Notes under the pieces: generated by a model
What the model was told of the DNA's origin: nothing
Database searches by the model: none
Seen by the model: only the letters and a program-made list of their open reading frames with translations
Made by a program: the position numbers and the translations under genes
In this document: one piece after another, positions 1 through 12,777 of the stretch
How positions within the stretch are numbered: position 1 is the stretch's first letter
Layout: each line of letters starts with the position of its first letter
DNA from: Ligula intestinalis
Taxonomy: Eukaryota; Platyhelminthes; Cestoda; Diphyllobothriidea; Diphyllobothriidae
Direction of reading: 5' to 3'
DNA length: 64,000 nucleotides
Assembly: GCA_036362985.1 (NCBI GenBank)
Contig: JAYGXS010000009.1
Span: 10,429,114-10,493,113 of the forward strand

Positions 1-294
1 CAGTCGCCTGAGAGCAATGGGTGGGGTGGGTTGGAACGAAAAGTCAACAGACCACAGGAGCAGTCGTAGTGACAGTCAGATTATTTACACCGCCTGCGGT
101 TTCACCCTAATTTGCCGGTGCACCAACTTAAGAGAGGACTGCCTCGTAGGTCATCTATCAAACACGGAGTTCGCGTACATTTCTAGCCTCCCACTGCCAC
201 TCCAGTGCCGGCTCGCACTTTTGAAGGGTAGACGCAATTTTTTTCTCTCCTGCAGAGGTGTGACGTATTTTGGTGCTCCTATCGCCACGTCCGC

Positions 295-540
295 AGGGGA
301 GTTAAGTAAATTATACCATAATAACTGCGATCGTCAGACCATGGCTACTTAGTAGAGGAAAGGTTGGTGGAGTCCAGCGTAGTAGTAACAGTATTTTGTG
401 TACATAGAGGAACGGGGAACAATAGGAGGTAATTTCACTTTGGAGTACACGACCAGCCAGGAGGGTCAGCCAGTGCAAGTGCTGGTTTAACAGCAGTCAG
501 GCCAATGAACAGGGAAAGCATTCACGCGTGCAGGCTTGTT
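295..540 (+). repeat. Family A dispersed repeat (subfamily I)
   Basis: Shares ACTGCGATCGTCAGACCATG, GGCTACTTAGTAGAGG, TATTTTGTGTACATAGAGGA and the downstream CCAGCCAGGAG with the copies at 19.0 and 29.5 kb. Confidence 0.6.
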
Positions 541-2310
541 ATTCGTCGCCGTGCCAAGGACCAGCTTTGCAGCATCTGTGATCGGCTGTTCGCAGACGTC
601 GTGAGCCGCAGTCGTGAGATGCTAGCGGAGTTCACTTCGACGCGAGCTAGTCACTACACTCCTTTAAGGGGTCGAGTTTAAGATATTAGTCGTGTTTTAG
701 TGTTACCAAGAGCCGCGATTTACCTGTCTCAGGTGGCAATGGCCGCTGGCGCTGGCAGTGCTGATCTCACCTGCGTCGCCAATTGTTTAAATGCTACCAG
801 ACAGGGATCTCACCGTCCAGTTAAACTCTGTTTTAATCCCAAAGGGAGAAAGCAGAAACAAAGACACAAAAGTGGAAGTCACCAGAATGTGGACTTTATT
901 GTGCACAGGACCCTGTGTTGCTGTTACAGGCAGCAGTGACCGCTGGCGAAGTCAGGGCTGATGCTGACTGCTTCCAGCTACCCCAGAGTGTGTGAAAGTC
1001 TCTTTGTGAGATTTAATAGTTGCTTTAAAGTGACTGCGAAACGAGTTCAAGTGTTGAATGATTGGTGTGTTAGGTCGCTCGAGGGGTGCTGAGTATTGAG
1101 GTCCCTACTGTTTGGCCGCAGGGTGGCGCGTTCAAGTGGCTCTTGAGAAAGTGTGACTAGTTGGCTACGCACATGTGGCCGCCAGTGTGCGCACATGTGT
1201 GTGCGAGTGAATATCGGTTTAGCGGTTTCAGGTCAAGAAGTGCGAACAGCCGCCTGCGAACGCGTACAGCCTTGAGGCAGTTCGCATTGTACAAGGCAGC
1301 ATTCTTGGCTCTCCGCCACAGGCGCGCCTTGTTAGGACAGCTTGCAAGCGAATCGTTTAGGCTGTCTCCTAACAAGTCTGACTGAGACAAGCAGAGGTAA
1401 CTGTTTTGTTCACAGATAAGCTACATCAGTCTATACTGCTAACAGGAAGACGTAGGTGATTTGTTTGTCGCAACCGCAACGAACCGCTGTTATTCTGGTA
1501 AGGTTTTGGTTAGTCGCATGAGACTCCCACACGCATTGCCTGAAGGGATGGGGACGCACCAGCCGAATTCACCTAAATGCGTGCTACAACCGTGCTTGCA
1601 CGTACATGAACGAAGGAGGACGTCTAAGTCCTCATTGAAGAGTTTTGCAAGAACGGCCGCGCTGAGAAATAATTGCATCATAACATTTGTCTTCATGGGG
1701 AGCGATTCAGAATATCAGGTGTTCACCATGTAAGTCACAACTGTTAGCGTGTCAAGGCAGATCAACAACTCATCAGCCTGTTACTAGGGTGGCAGCAAAT
1801 CGCGTGATTGGTCGCACTCTCCTCCCTCCCCCTTTATCACGTGACAGTGGCAAGCTCGGATCAAGTCACCGTGGTTGACTTGATGCTAAGTCAGCCTCCG
1901 GCGGGTGTGTCTGCGCATATGGCCAGTGCCAGGAGCCAATTTGGTCTTAGAAACGTCATGTGCGTCAGGACCACTTGTAGGTCAGTTCGGAAGACAGTGG
2001 CTTTCAGGCTATGAGTTCACATAGCAGGCACTCCCATCTTACCTCACTGGACATCTTTTTCAACTGTGATTGACTGCGGGGGTCGGAGTCGATAGAGATG
2101 GAACCGAACAGACCCGCTATGCCAGTGTCTCGGTAACTTGTTTTCTGACCCTGTGCAAGTTGGAACCAAGAATTCTTGACCTTTTACTGTCGACAAGTAA
2201 CTTGGAGAAACATTATAGGCAAAAACGTAAAAAAGTGGTGCTTAACAATACTACGGACGATTCGAAACTGAGATCTTGCGAATACAAGCGAGCATGCGAG
2301 TCCCAAGACG
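440..2310. other. No supported feature
   Basis: Past the family A tail I see only short chance frames. The plus and minus frames at 1157-1390 mirror each other on GC-rich sequence and show no motif. Confidence 0.6.
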
Positions 2311-2315
2311 TAATT

Positions 2316-2540
2316 GAGAAGAAGACGACTCGATCACTGGGACAAAAGGTTCATTCGCGTGACGTTTCGAGATCCGTCGCGGATTCATCCTCAGAGACAT
2401 AGCCAGAAAGCAGTAGCAGATACCGTAGCAGACCCGTATCTGCGACTGCTTTCTGCTTATGTCTCTGAGGATGAATCCGCAACGGATCCTGAAACGACAG
2501 GCGAAGAAAAGTATTGTCCCAGCGATCGAGTCGTCTCCTT
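2316..2540. repeat. Inverted repeat, arms of about 105 bp, with hammerhead-like cores
   Basis: Arms 2316-2420 and 2436-2540 are diverged reverse complements; the frames read on opposite strands give near-identical peptides (KAVADT, YVSEDESATD on both). Each arm carries CTGAGGA, a stem with ATCCG pairing CGGAT, and GAAAC (plus strand 2465-2494, minus strand 2365-2394), consistent with CUGANGA-stem II-GAAA. A single arm recurs at 28296-28440. Probably a collapsed Penelope-type terminal repeat pair. Confidence 0.7.
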
Positions 2541-2544
2541 TTTA

Positions 2545-4715
2545 CCTTACACAATGTTCTCTATCCAGCCCAAAGTGCGGAGTGGATTTCTGTGTTTAAA
2601 TTTAGTCCTTTCGAGGCTGGGTCGAAGTTGTTTGTATGCCTCCCTTCTCCTCCCCCAAGAGAACCTCCAAACTTACCACGTAATAAGTGCACTGGACCAA
2701 AGCCGAGGCCGGATCAGTGCACCACAGGCGTAATTCGGACTGTGCTCCCATAACAAATACCGAACGTGAGGGGGGATCCTGATGGCACGCATAAGAGCAG
2801 CTTCGGTCGCGCCAGCCACCTGCGCCAGATCCCACCTCCGGTCTTCCTGAAACCGGCCATAGGTGGCCGAAGGACGAGAGAGAGTGCGTTAGATGCAGCG
2901 AAAGCCCATTATCACTTAGAACTAATTCACACGCAAATCACGGTGGTTGCCTGCATCTGGCTCAAGCACTCGGTGGACATCTTCGGTCGAACGACCCTCG
3001 CCTATAGAAAATTGAAAACAGGACTGCCTCCCACGTAGTAAAGGTGTTATTACGCAACAGTTCCGGGAAGTGCAAGTATTCCCGCATCCTTACCCTAACC
3101 CAGGCCTTACCCGTAACTCTAATCTTAATCTCAACCTCCTCCTCCTAACCTTATCCGAATCTTACATTCCCTGGAATGTAACGCAAAGTCACTTGCATTA
3201 TGGGCGGTTCCTGTCTGGTCAGGCGAAAAGGAGCGGCCTATAGACATGCTCTATCGTTTTTAAGCAGCAGGTTTTTGTGTATAGGGTGCGCACTGCCAAC
3301 CACGTATACTGCACATTCTACTGCAGTTGGTTGGTCACGTGACAAAGGATTAATTCTGCGCTTTCTTATTCCTGTACGCACAATGTCTGACTTGTGTTGA
3401 AATGAGAAGTCGCGGTAGCGAAGACTGCTAACACCTCGACTCTATCCCGTGCTTTCGCCGCATGAAATTGAAAGCGTGCACCGCCTAGCGTGACTTGGCG
3501 CACAGGTCTGACGTCAGCCAATCCGCTCACGCCAACAGAGGCACTTCAGTCAATGCTTGTCACCAGTTGGTTACCCACTCTCAGACATAAAGCAAATTTA
3601 ATTATCTCTGACTCCAAGAGTCGGCATTGGAGGACATTTTTATTATGACCTTGCCGTTCAACTCGATGGTCGTCCATCCAAAAAAGCACCTCGCTCGAAT
3701 CGCTAAAACCAGATCTTAACCGCAAGGACGGAAGAGGGGAAGCGTGTGGGCGTATTGTAATAGTGTATTCAAGGCGAAGCAGGAACCTGTGGGAATTTTG
3801 AAGGTCGACTAACATCAGGCCAATCAGATAGTGTCCTTGAATGCTTAGCACATCGGTTGAAGTTCTAACTCACCGGACGGGTTGAATAGAGGTCAAATTC
3901 GGTTGGGATTTGACGCGACATGAAAACGCGTACGGCATGCGAGCAAATCGATGGAGCGGCTCCTCGTTATAATTTTCTGCACCGATTGTATACCACAGAG
4001 GGATCTGAGCAGTTAAACCAGTTTGATTTGGCTATTGCACAAATGCTTCACACGCTGCCAACTGTGATCGGCGCCCTTAAAAGATACGAAAGAGTGCCTT
4101 TCATCGACAATTCTAGACACCGGATTGAAGTGGGCATTTCATTATCATTTCAATTTGAGCAAGAGAAAAAAATAGACCGCCGTGTTTTCTGCTGCATTAG
4201 GAACTATCCGATGAAAGCCATTTCTGTGTGCTGTTTTATAAGAAAGTAGCAGAAATTAAGTGCTGAAAGCAAAAGTTGGAACATATTTTCGCAACGCCTC
4301 AAATCTGCGGTCATGGCAAAAGTGCAAACAATTATTAAAGTTGTTTTGAACAAGGCAAAGGCAGCGAGACTCGCAGAATTTAAGGACATCATAGCATTTC
4401 GTGACCTCCTGCCCAACTGCCTACGGTCACTACCCAGTAATAGAAAAAAAACTGTCCAATTAAATTCTGACCTAGAGGGCTGAAACTTGATAGGCAAATA
4501 AAGTGCGAGCTGTGGGTCGGAGATGCGGGTGCTCGTGGTGAAGGCGGAAGAGCTGGGGGGGGAAGGAGAGCAGTTATCGAAGCAAGTCAGTTCAGGTCAC
4601 GGTGAAAACCTGTCAAACGTGATTAAGAGTACAAAGGGTCGGGCAACAGTTGATCGTGTGGGAAAGGAGGAGGGCGTGAGACGACGGTGCAGAGAATGGA
4701 TTAACGTCCTTTATC
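2545..4715. other. No supported feature
   Basis: Contains a degenerate CTAACC/TTACCC-rich stretch (about 3088-3155) and chance frames. Nothing recognisable as a gene. Confidence 0.6.
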
Positions 4716-4720
4716 GATCC

Positions 4721-4972
4721 TTACCACGGCAATGCAAGGCTGATCACATGATCCAGCTGCTTAAAGAGGTCTAGTTTTCTTCTGCGTAGTGCAGCGGCCT
4801 CTGCAAAGCGCATACAATGCCCAAACGTTGCCCGAAGTACGAACTTAAATGCAGTCATTGGGTCCATCGTATGACCAGTGTCCACCAGACGCTTGGTGAT
4901 TGATCTCTTCAGCATCTTCTTTACCGCCCTAAATGGCCACTTCGGCATATGTTCAATTGACCGAGTTGCCAA
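4721..4972 (-). pseudogene. Penelope-like GIY-YIG domain fragment
   Basis: The minus frame contains ATRSIEHMPKW, then SITKRLVDTGHTMDPMTAF, and ends LDLFKQLDHVISLALPW before a stop. This is the second half of a Penelope GIY-YIG domain, with the His-Asp pair GHTMDP conserved. The first half, with the GIY-YIG residues, should lie at 4973-5040, but I could not read it in frame. No hammerhead is visible downstream (4500-4720). Diverged from the 50.8 kb copy. Confidence 0.65.
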
Positions 4973-5039
4973 CTGCCTTTGCGCGTGTCAAATGTACAGT
5001 TGGAGCTGAAACCCGTGCAAAATGCCGAAAATGGCTAAA

Positions 5040-6140
5040 CCGGTATTAACACATGTACGACAATCTTGAAACAGCAGTTTAAAATACGTCTATGCTGGAG
5101 GTTATGCAGGCTGTAAATTGCAGCCAACAATGTTTTATTCTGAAGTTGAGCCTGGTTCATCTATTTATTGGAATAAGACCGCAATACACAGAAATAAGAA
5201 TGTTACATTTTCGGATCTGTCCCACCGCGACTAAGTCAGGTACCATTTTTGTCCAGCATCTCGACAAACTTTTAAACTTTTCTTCCACCTGAGGAAACTG
5301 TTCAAAAAATTTTGAAGCAAAAGTAATTTAAGTATTGGACCTCATATACCCCTAGCCCCAGCATTCTCTCTTACGGGGCCGGTGGTTTTGTGCTTTTAAT
5401 CAGAGCGGCATCGATGACGCGGTGCGGATTTATGCGGAAATACTGCACGCTTCAATGTACTTTAATAACAACTAAATGCGTTTTAGCTAATAATCGTACC
5501 GGTCCCTGAACCATCACAAATGTACGCCTGAATGTTTATTCAAATGCCTCTTATTTATTGAATGTTGTTTTTGTTTACTGTTTCGATCTATGCGCTCTAA
5601 TTCGTCGCTATATAGCGGCCACGCTAAAACAGATGCAACTAAATTTTACCACTTTATACTTACTTCTATAAATATCCTTCGCTGTCTCCCCTGTTTCCCC
5701 CACCCACATAACCCCTATTAACACCGGGTCCACTACTTAAACTACTTTAGCTAATTTGGACGTCACTGCTTGTGTCATCAAAGATGAAAAGAGATAGGAG
5801 GAAAGCCAAGCCCGGGACTTTTGGATTCCATCGTCGTGACGAAGAAGGGACAACAACCAATCAGTTGTGTCGGGTTTTCCCCGCTACTGAGGGCGGAGGG
5901 GCATAGCGCCGCGCCGTGGGAGAATAATGCGTGATGGACCTATGGTCGATTCCTATGCCGCTATATGGTAACCAGGTCTCAAACCGCTCGTCAACTAACC
6001 TGCCTTTGACCCGCTTGATGGTTTTCTTTCCCGCCTGTGGGTTCTAGGCAGCAGAGTGGGATAACCACTTACTCGTCAGCACTTATGTCTTCATGAGTTC
6101 AGCATGCTGGCTGCCCAGCCCGCTTAATTGACGACTTAGT
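5040..6140. other. No supported feature
   Basis: AT-rich unique-looking sequence between the 4.7 kb Penelope piece and the possible LINE tail. A CCTGAGGA...TTTTGAAGC motif at 5288 only loosely resembles a hammerhead core. Confidence 0.6.
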
Positions 6141-6149
6141 CGTGGTATG

Positions 6150-6292
6150 AACTCTGCAAAGAAGGCCTGGAACTCCGTTCGGTTGGTCTTCGCTCCACAG
6201 TAACTGTTTACGTAAAGTTGGAATCGCTAGAGGGTTTTAAGCGAAAACTGGATCGATATAGCAGTGCACGATGGATCGGAACTGACAATTTG
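6150..6292 (+). pseudogene. Possible LINE C-terminal remnant
   Basis: One frame reads NSAKKAWNSVRLVFAPQ and stops; another reads KLESLEGFKRKLDRYSSARW and stops. WNS...V and SLExFKRKLD in this order resemble the CR1-type tail seen at 31.6 kb. Weak, because it rests on short motifs and an assumed frameshift. Confidence 0.3.
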
Positions 6293-6499
6293 CAATAACA
6301 TTAATGCTACTTCCAATTTTTCAGTAGTATTAGTTTTATATATTCACGTTTGCTATTTATAACGCCCTCCCACGCATAGCCTCACGCGAAGGTCTCCGCG
6401 GTCTACCCTACTTGGCTATCTGCGTACCGTGATTACCCGCTGGCGATCTTATCAGCCAGACCTGCCGGTCTAAACAGTCACCCTTGGTTCGACCCAAAG

Positions 6500-6870
6500 C
6501 GGACTGTCGATGATCTGGACGGATGCCTCTGTTTTTCCAGTTCCGTGGCGGACTCTGCAATCAGCAAGGAAGAATCAGGACATGGCTTCCACACGGTGAT
6601 GATCCTGGGAACCTTTGCAATGCCCCCCCCCCCAGTGGGAACCCCCTTTTTTCTCCTAAATCCCACGCATTACTCCCACAAGGGCGACAGTTTTTCTCCT
6701 AAAAATCCCTGAGGAGTTTTTTCACTGTCTGCTCCTATTTTCATCCTATGACTCAGGACAACTGGCCTCGCCAACAGTGTAAGCAACAATTTTTTTGCTA
6801 CCACTGCACATATGTATAAAAAGGGCACTCAAAGGAATTTTTCCTACATACCCTCAATATACTGATACTG
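6500..6870 (+). repeat. Dispersed repeat family E, copy 1
   Basis: Matches 54535-54920: GGCGGACTCTGCAATCAGCA, a C-run, TTTTTTCTCCTAAATCCCAC, TCACTGTCTGCTCCTATTTT, AACTGGCCTCGCCAACAGT and CTCAATATACTGATACTGA. No coding capacity. Confidence 0.7.
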
Positions 6871-7892
6871 ATACTGAAAGTAAGCGCTACTGTCAGTGAG
6901 TTCTGCCACCACAGAACCATTACCAATAAAGAGTATTTAAATGTTTTTATGGGTGACATTTTGTCCTCTGCATACATATTCAAAGGCAGTGCTTATACAA
7001 ACCTCGAAGTTGGTCCGCCTAGGCGTCAGTGTTCCTGTGTTTTCTTTCACAATGGCTGCAGTGACTTTTGGAACCGCACTACGAATGCCGATTGAATTCG
7101 TGTGCAGCCGTTATCATTTCAGTTGGCGTCTACCATACACGCATCCAGGTATGGTGTGTTTGCATTTGAAGAGCAATTGATTGGACTATTTGTTCTTGAA
7201 AAAATGGCTAAATGGTCGCAGACCAAATCTACTGAACATACCCGAGCACTGATGAAGCTGGATGCGTCGTTCTACACGCGCGAATTCCGAAAAAGATGCC
7301 CGCCTTCTCGGGTGCCAAGTTCTTGGGCCTAGAGAACAACCGTATATCCAGGCGAAAGAGCTGAGAGTAACTTCCCTCACCCTTCCTGTGGCCTACCAAT
7401 TTCGCAGTACACAGATCTGCTATGTATGCCCGTCCGTCGTGTCGGGACATCATGACGCGAGGCACGCGAGGCGCGCGTCAAGCGCTGCTGTAGGTCACGG
7501 ACACGTGGTCACACCTTTCTTTGTTCTGACTGACCAGCCTTCGATCCTGGCTAGCGGCTCACTCCTGCCCTTATTCTGATTAGCCAGCGTCCAGCCAATT
7601 ACATTTACCTCACCCCATATACACAGCGGTGTCAGCATGACTCGTTACTTGAACTGTGCCCTCGTCCCCGGAGCACGTCCTGCCTCAGACAGTCCTCTGT
7701 TCTGCCTACATGACATTCTGCCTAAAAGCAGTCTTCTGTTTTACCTACATTACATTCGTCCTGCCTACAAACTGCCTTCCGTTCTCAATACCTAAAAAGA
7801 TCCAAGAACTTACTAGCAGAATCTACACAAAGGGTACCTGAGCAGCAGAAGATCGTTGTAGCTGTTCCCACTCATGCTAATCAGCGTGGTTC

Positions 7893-8345
7893 TTGACTTA
7901 TCGCACGGGGTTAAGAAAGTGAAACTGCAGCAATTACGATATTCAGGCTCCGCTTCCTTAAGGAAAGAAAAGCCACGCGAGGCCAGAGTGGTAGGAACTG
8001 TTTGTTCTGTATAGAAGGACCGAATAATAGTTAAGAGGAATTTTACTGGCAGACGAATGCACGGATGCAAACCAGCTGGCGGCGTCCAAAAAGAAGTGAC
8101 AGTGGGAATCATCACGGCGTCTGGAGCGGCCTTGACAGGTGATTGGTCAGACTGATCGGCTAGACGGACTGGCGGCGGTGAGCCTTGGCACATGCTTGCA
8201 TGCGCGGAGTGACTCAGCACGGGCTCATGTCGCCTTCGCTTGCCAAGCACTGCGTACACGCAAGTAACAATCAATATCCCTACCCAAATGGATATTCCAC
8301 TCTTCAATGATTGGCTGTAGCCGGATGAATCTCAAGCGGATGCAC
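7893..8345 (+). repeat. Family A repeat (subfamily II)
   Basis: Begins TTATCGCACGGGGTTAAG; later GAGGCCAGAGTGGTAGGAAC, then GTCTGGAGCGGCC, TTGACAGGTGATTGGTCAGA and GCCTTGGCACATGCTTGCAT, as at 12.4 and 19.4 kb. A family B repeat follows directly. The 164-codon minus-strand frame here (7813-8307) is a chance frame inside the repeat. Confidence 0.65.
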
Positions 8346-8364
8346 TTCGGCTGATACTTGCTTA

Positions 8365-9020
8365 GTGAGGTTGCTTGATGCAACCACTTTGGGTGCTGTG
8401 TGTAAAATATTTGTCTTTGCCTCCCCTACCTTTCCATTTTGGGACTTTTCGGGATAAACATGCCAGAAACCGAATTGCGCACTTTTATAACCTTAAGTGT
8501 ACCTGCGTCGAAACTGGTTATATCCCCCAGTTGTATTTTAGGAAAGGGAGGCAGACAGAGTAGCAGACAATATTCTACTGTAACAGTACCTATTAGTACA
8601 TCAACTCTGTCTTCTGTGTGTGCGGCAGCTCATCCTGTGTCCGTCAGCAGTAGTCTTTTTTCTGCGGTGTCTCGGCAGCTGTTTCGTGTCAGTTGCAGCA
8701 GAATCTCATGTCCCCAACAGCAGAGTGTTGCCTCCTCTCGGTGACATCGTTTAAAGGACCAACGGCCTTTGTTCCCAACTGGTCCCTCTGCGAGTGGCCC
8801 ATGCCAGCAATCATCGTGCAGCGAGCTCAGTGTGCGCGCACATTTGTATGCGTCCTTTCATGGCCCCTTGTTGTGCGCGACTTCAGAAACCGGCCGGCTG
8901 CTGTCCTTGCGTCCTCGCGTGTCCGCCCTTGAAAGTCGCGCGTCTTGGCCCTTTTAACATGCGCCCGCTGGCCAGTGACTTCCTATGTTCTCGTGCTCTC
9001 AGAAGGGCCGAGTGATAACT
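8365..9020 (+). repeat. Dispersed repeat family B, copy 1
   Basis: Homologous to 34840-35290: CGTCGAAACTGGTTATATCC, CCCAGTTGTATTTTAGGAA, GTACATCAACTCTGTCTTCT and, further on, TTGAAAGTCGCGCGTCTTGG. Its first 100 bp recur at 9140-9270. No coding capacity. Confidence 0.6.
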
Positions 9021-9116
9021 CGCGTGCTGGGCCGTCCTAACAATCCCGGTCATCAAAACGGACACAGTAACCCTACTCGCGCCGGCAAAGTGCGAGAGAG
9101 AGAGAGAGAGAGCAAG

Positions 9117-9375
9117 AGGAGGATATAATTAGCCCGTAACCGATGACCAAGGCTGATGCAACGTGTAAATTATTTGTCTTAGCAAAGGCTTGTCCATTTA
9201 ACTGTCTCTCCTACCTTCCCACTTGGGCACTTTCAGGCCAAACATGCCTGAACCCGAATTCTGTGAAGATGCAGCCGAAAGAACTGACACAGCATTGGCA
9301 ATGTGTGAGAAAGAGAGCGAGGGAAAGGGATAATTAGCCCGACGATGACAACCAAGGCTGATGCAACGGTCAGAT
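9117..9375 (+). repeat. Partial family B copy with a local direct repeat
   Basis: ATAATTAGCCCG...ACCAAGGCTGATGCAACG occurs at 9125-9170 and again at 9330-9375. Between them is a part of family B (TATTTGTCTTAG ... CAGGCCAAACATGCCTGAAC). A (GA)n run lies at 9093-9112. Confidence 0.55.
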
Positions 9376-9639
9376 ACCTAATTACCACGGATGTATATGG
9401 CCAGATAGGGAATGACAAGGGCCACCACGACACCTCGCAGTAGCAGAGACCGTACTGATAACTCTATTAATAACGGCACACAAGGACAGTCTTGTGACTT
9501 GCTCGCGCCGAAGCGAACTCTCTTGAAGTCCCGCAGCCGTTGATTTCAATGTCTGGGAACAGCCAATTACAGTTGCCGCAAAGTTGATTTCTGGCCTAGC
9601 GACGAATAGCAAGCCTGCACGCGTGAATTGTTCTCTCCG

Positions 9640-9860
9640 CCCACTAGCCTGATTGCTGTCAAACTGGCACTGGAACCCGTCTGGCCTCCTGGCTACTCGT
9701 ATGCTCCCAAGTCAATCTTCTTCCATCTATTCTTCGTTCCTCTGTGTAAACAATAAAATATTCCTTCTATTCTGGCCTCCAGCGACCTCTTCTCTACTAA
9801 GGAACTATGGTCTGAAGATCGCAGTTGCAAGGGTTAAACTTACTTTACCCTTTGCGGTAG
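9640..9860 (-). repeat. Family A repeat (subfamily I)
   Basis: The minus strand reads AGTTTAACCCTTGCAACTGC, GATCTTCAGACCATAGTTCC, then CAGAATAGAAGGAATATTTT, as in the other copies. Confidence 0.6.
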
Positions 9861-9879
9861 TAGCGCTCAGGTATGGCAT

Positions 9880-11030
9880 GATGTGACGGTCCTGAGATCA
9901 ATCTTCGCTGCCTCAGTTTTCCCTTCGGCTGGCAGACCTTGTGTGGCTAGTCTGTCACACGCTCTTGCCGACTGACGTGGGAGCCGCATGTATTTTCCTC
10001 TTGCCTGTCTCTCGGTCCGGTCGATGTCTCACCCCTTGGCCACTGCCTCGCGAGCTCAGTGTGCACCTTTTCCTGAATGGCTGCAGCATGTCTCGGGATC
10101 CTGAAGCCGCGCGCACAGGCACAGGACACACACAACTGCACAACTGTGTGCAACACCTCGAATGCTGAGTCCTTTTGCTATCTCCTTCTTACAGTATGTC
10201 GTCCGACCTTATGGGTCTTACCTGACTTCTGACTTGGGTTAGCCCTCTGTCGTCGACGATCACTCCTTTCGACCATTCAATTTATCTCTGTCATGGAAAC
10301 TGTATTCTTTGAATCCCCAGAATAATTCGAACATGGTTCACTAAATCACCTTTTCTTTTTGGTAAACAAATACTGGCTTACCTAATTTGACTTTTATCGG
10401 CTGTTTTCTTTCTGTTTTTTCAAGTATTACATATTGTGCGAAGGTACTGTCTCCTACTCTACAGTATCTGGCCGCTCACTGTTAGTCAGGTGGCATGCAA
10501 AGACCATGCTAGCCTCCAGACAAGCAGTGAGGGGTTGGGAGCTTTTGTGCCAGTCTAATCCAATAGCTCATGAAATATAGATTGAAATTCGGAAATACTT
10601 TTTTTGATTAGAAAGGAATATCTGTTATGTTGCGTACCATACAATATAATTCCGAGGTAGCTGAGTGACGGAAGGTTGCCTACAAACGTCATACCCGATA
10701 CAAAATGGCTGCGTAAGTAGTCCAAAGTTGTCTATTGACTTTCGATGCCCCTACAAATCGCAATATCTTTTATAGCAAACTTGCCCAAAATATTCTTCCT
10801 TGTACACATTTGGTAACGAATAACATCTTCTGCAGATCTTATATTTGTAGAAATTGTACCTTTAGGCTTTCTCTATAATACTGAGAAGACGTTGTAGTTA
10901 CTGGCTCAACGCGAAGTGCATTATGAACACCTGTTGTGACTAGCTCAAGTCAAAATACACTTTCGGAAGTGCTCGCTGTTTTCGTTCTCTGTGACAACCA
11001 ACCACAGACCGACTCACAGAGAACCTCATT
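9880..11030. other. No supported feature
   Basis: The first 350 bp are GC-rich and may be a decayed family A tail. The remainder is AT-rich with no motif. Confidence 0.5.
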
Positions 11031-11039
11031 TAACGACTG

Positions 11040-11245
11040 CCGAACAAACCTGACTTCAGATGCCGTCCGCCAGCTTGCGGTTGTGTGGGCGTCTGATAGT
11101 CATTTTCCTACTGCCTCTTCTCCAATTCATTCTGTAAAGAATATATTCTTCCCACTACTCTGGCCTTCCCAAGACTTCGATTATCTCCTAAGGAACCAAG
11201 CCTGGAAGATTGCAGCTGTTAGGGTTAACATTCTTAGTCTTAATA
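11040..11245 (-). repeat. Family A repeat
   Basis: The minus strand reads GTTAACCCTAACAGCTGCAA, TCTTCCAGGCTTGGTTCC, TTGGGAAGGCCAGAGTAGTG and TATTCTTTACAGAATGAA. Confidence 0.6.
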
Positions 11246-11259
11246 CAACATGATAACGT

Positions 11260-12340
11260 CATACAGCGCTCATAAAAATTTGCAATGGATGCGGATCATG
11301 TAGCGGTATCAAAGGGTGATATATAATACTATAGGAATGGATATCTTCTAAATAGAAAGTTCTGACACTGGAGGACACGCTTTCTTACCCAATGAAATTT
11401 GAATAAGATATAGTCGTTTTTATGAAGTGAGTACAATTAACCACAGCATAGTTGCTATAAAATATATGCTTGCATTTGTAAGGGCATTAAGAAGCAAAGA
11501 ACGATTGCGCACGACCGATGTTGGCTTTTGCAAACGGCCGGCAAAGAATCTAATCAAAAAGCGGCAGCTTGTCCTGACTTGATTATCTATCGATTTTTCT
11601 GCACGTTAATCAATAGGAAAATGCCACTTTTAGTAATGACCGCAAACATTCCAGAATGTTTGCCAACATTTCTGGAGATAGGCCACTGTAATTTCTCTCC
11701 TACAGCATGAAGTATTTGTCGATTTTCAGGATCAGAAAGGCAGTGACAAGTCGTTTATGATGAGGTTTTTCACCACCTTCATCTGTTCGCCTAAAAAAGG
11801 TTTCAACGCCGCAACAGCTAGACGTGACAGCGGCACTCTGTAAGCAGAGTACCCTAGACCCTGCTAAGTATCGGTTCGCCAACTTAAGACAGGGCAAGTT
11901 GGACGCACCGTTCCGGGTGAATTTTTGGTTTTGACATATAGACATTGCTGAAAAAGATATGGGAGGCCCGAATAACCATTGCTGGCTCCTTAGCTGCCAC
12001 CAGCCCGTCATATTCAATCGCAAGTCGTGAACCCTCCGAGGCTCGAACATGCGACCGGTGACTCAGAAGTCTTACTCTCTAAACAATGAACTACGAGTTC
12101 GTTGTCTTGTCACTTTGGACCGGGAGGTGTTGCCATCCGTTGGTGAACGTTCACCGTATCATTCTCGAACCCTGACAGCAGCCGCAAAGCGGCTAGTAGT
12201 CTCGGCAAATAGCATTGCCGGCAACGCTCCTTCGCCTACACAACTAGCTCCTGTTTTGCTGCTGGCGGTACTCGAGAGTGAGCCACAAAGCAGAGCGGGA
12301 CGCGTGAGTTCCTTTAGCGATCGATGAAGGTTCATCTATC
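11260..12340. other. No supported feature
   Basis: Chance frames only; the minus frame at 11700-12050 has no family signature. Confidence 0.6.
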
Positions 12341-12347
12341 GCTGGTG

Positions 12348-12612
12348 GGATAAGTAAGTTAAACCCTAGCAACTGCGATTTTCAGGATTGGTTCCTCAGG
12401 AAAAGAGAAGTCATGGGAGGCCAGAGTGGAAGGAGGAGTCTACTCTGTACAGAATGAAGCAAAGAATAGGCAGGGAAAATTTTACTTTCAGACGAGTCAG
12501 CTACCGCCAACCAAACCTCCACTTCGGAAGCGAGTGGACCGCGGAAACCGCCATTGCGTCTGGAGCGGCCTTTGTGTGAGTCAGCCTTGACAGACAAAAA
12601 CACACTCGTTTT
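12348..12612 (+). repeat. Family A repeat (subfamily II)
   Basis: AAACCCTAGCAACTGCGATT, GGGAGGCCAGAGTGGAAGGA, GTACAGAATGAAG, TTTACTTTCAGACGAG and GCGTCTGGAGCGGCC match the 7.9 kb copy. Confidence 0.6.
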
Positions 12613-12777
12613 ACCCAACGTTACTTTGCGTTAAAACAAAGGAACTTTATTGTAGGTTAAAATGGAGTTGTGAAAGGAACAATGCCCAATAATGCAGTTG
12701 TAACAATTTTTTACATGGTCATATGCTCTTGTGAATGAATGAATGCCCTCAAAAGGCTTGTTTTCAGTTTGACGCGC

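Noticed and set aside
1157..1390. Overlapping frames on both strands
   Set aside because: Mirror frames on GC-rich DNA without any motif.
3088..3155. CCCTAA-like run as interstitial telomere
   Set aside because: Only two clean units; the rest is degenerate CTAAxC-rich sequence.
5286..5320. CCTGAGGA...TTTTGAAGC as a hammerhead core
   Set aside because: GAAA is replaced by GAAG and no stems I or III could be drawn.
7813..8307. 164-codon open frame on the minus strand
   Set aside because: It runs through a family A repeat whose other copies do not keep the frame.
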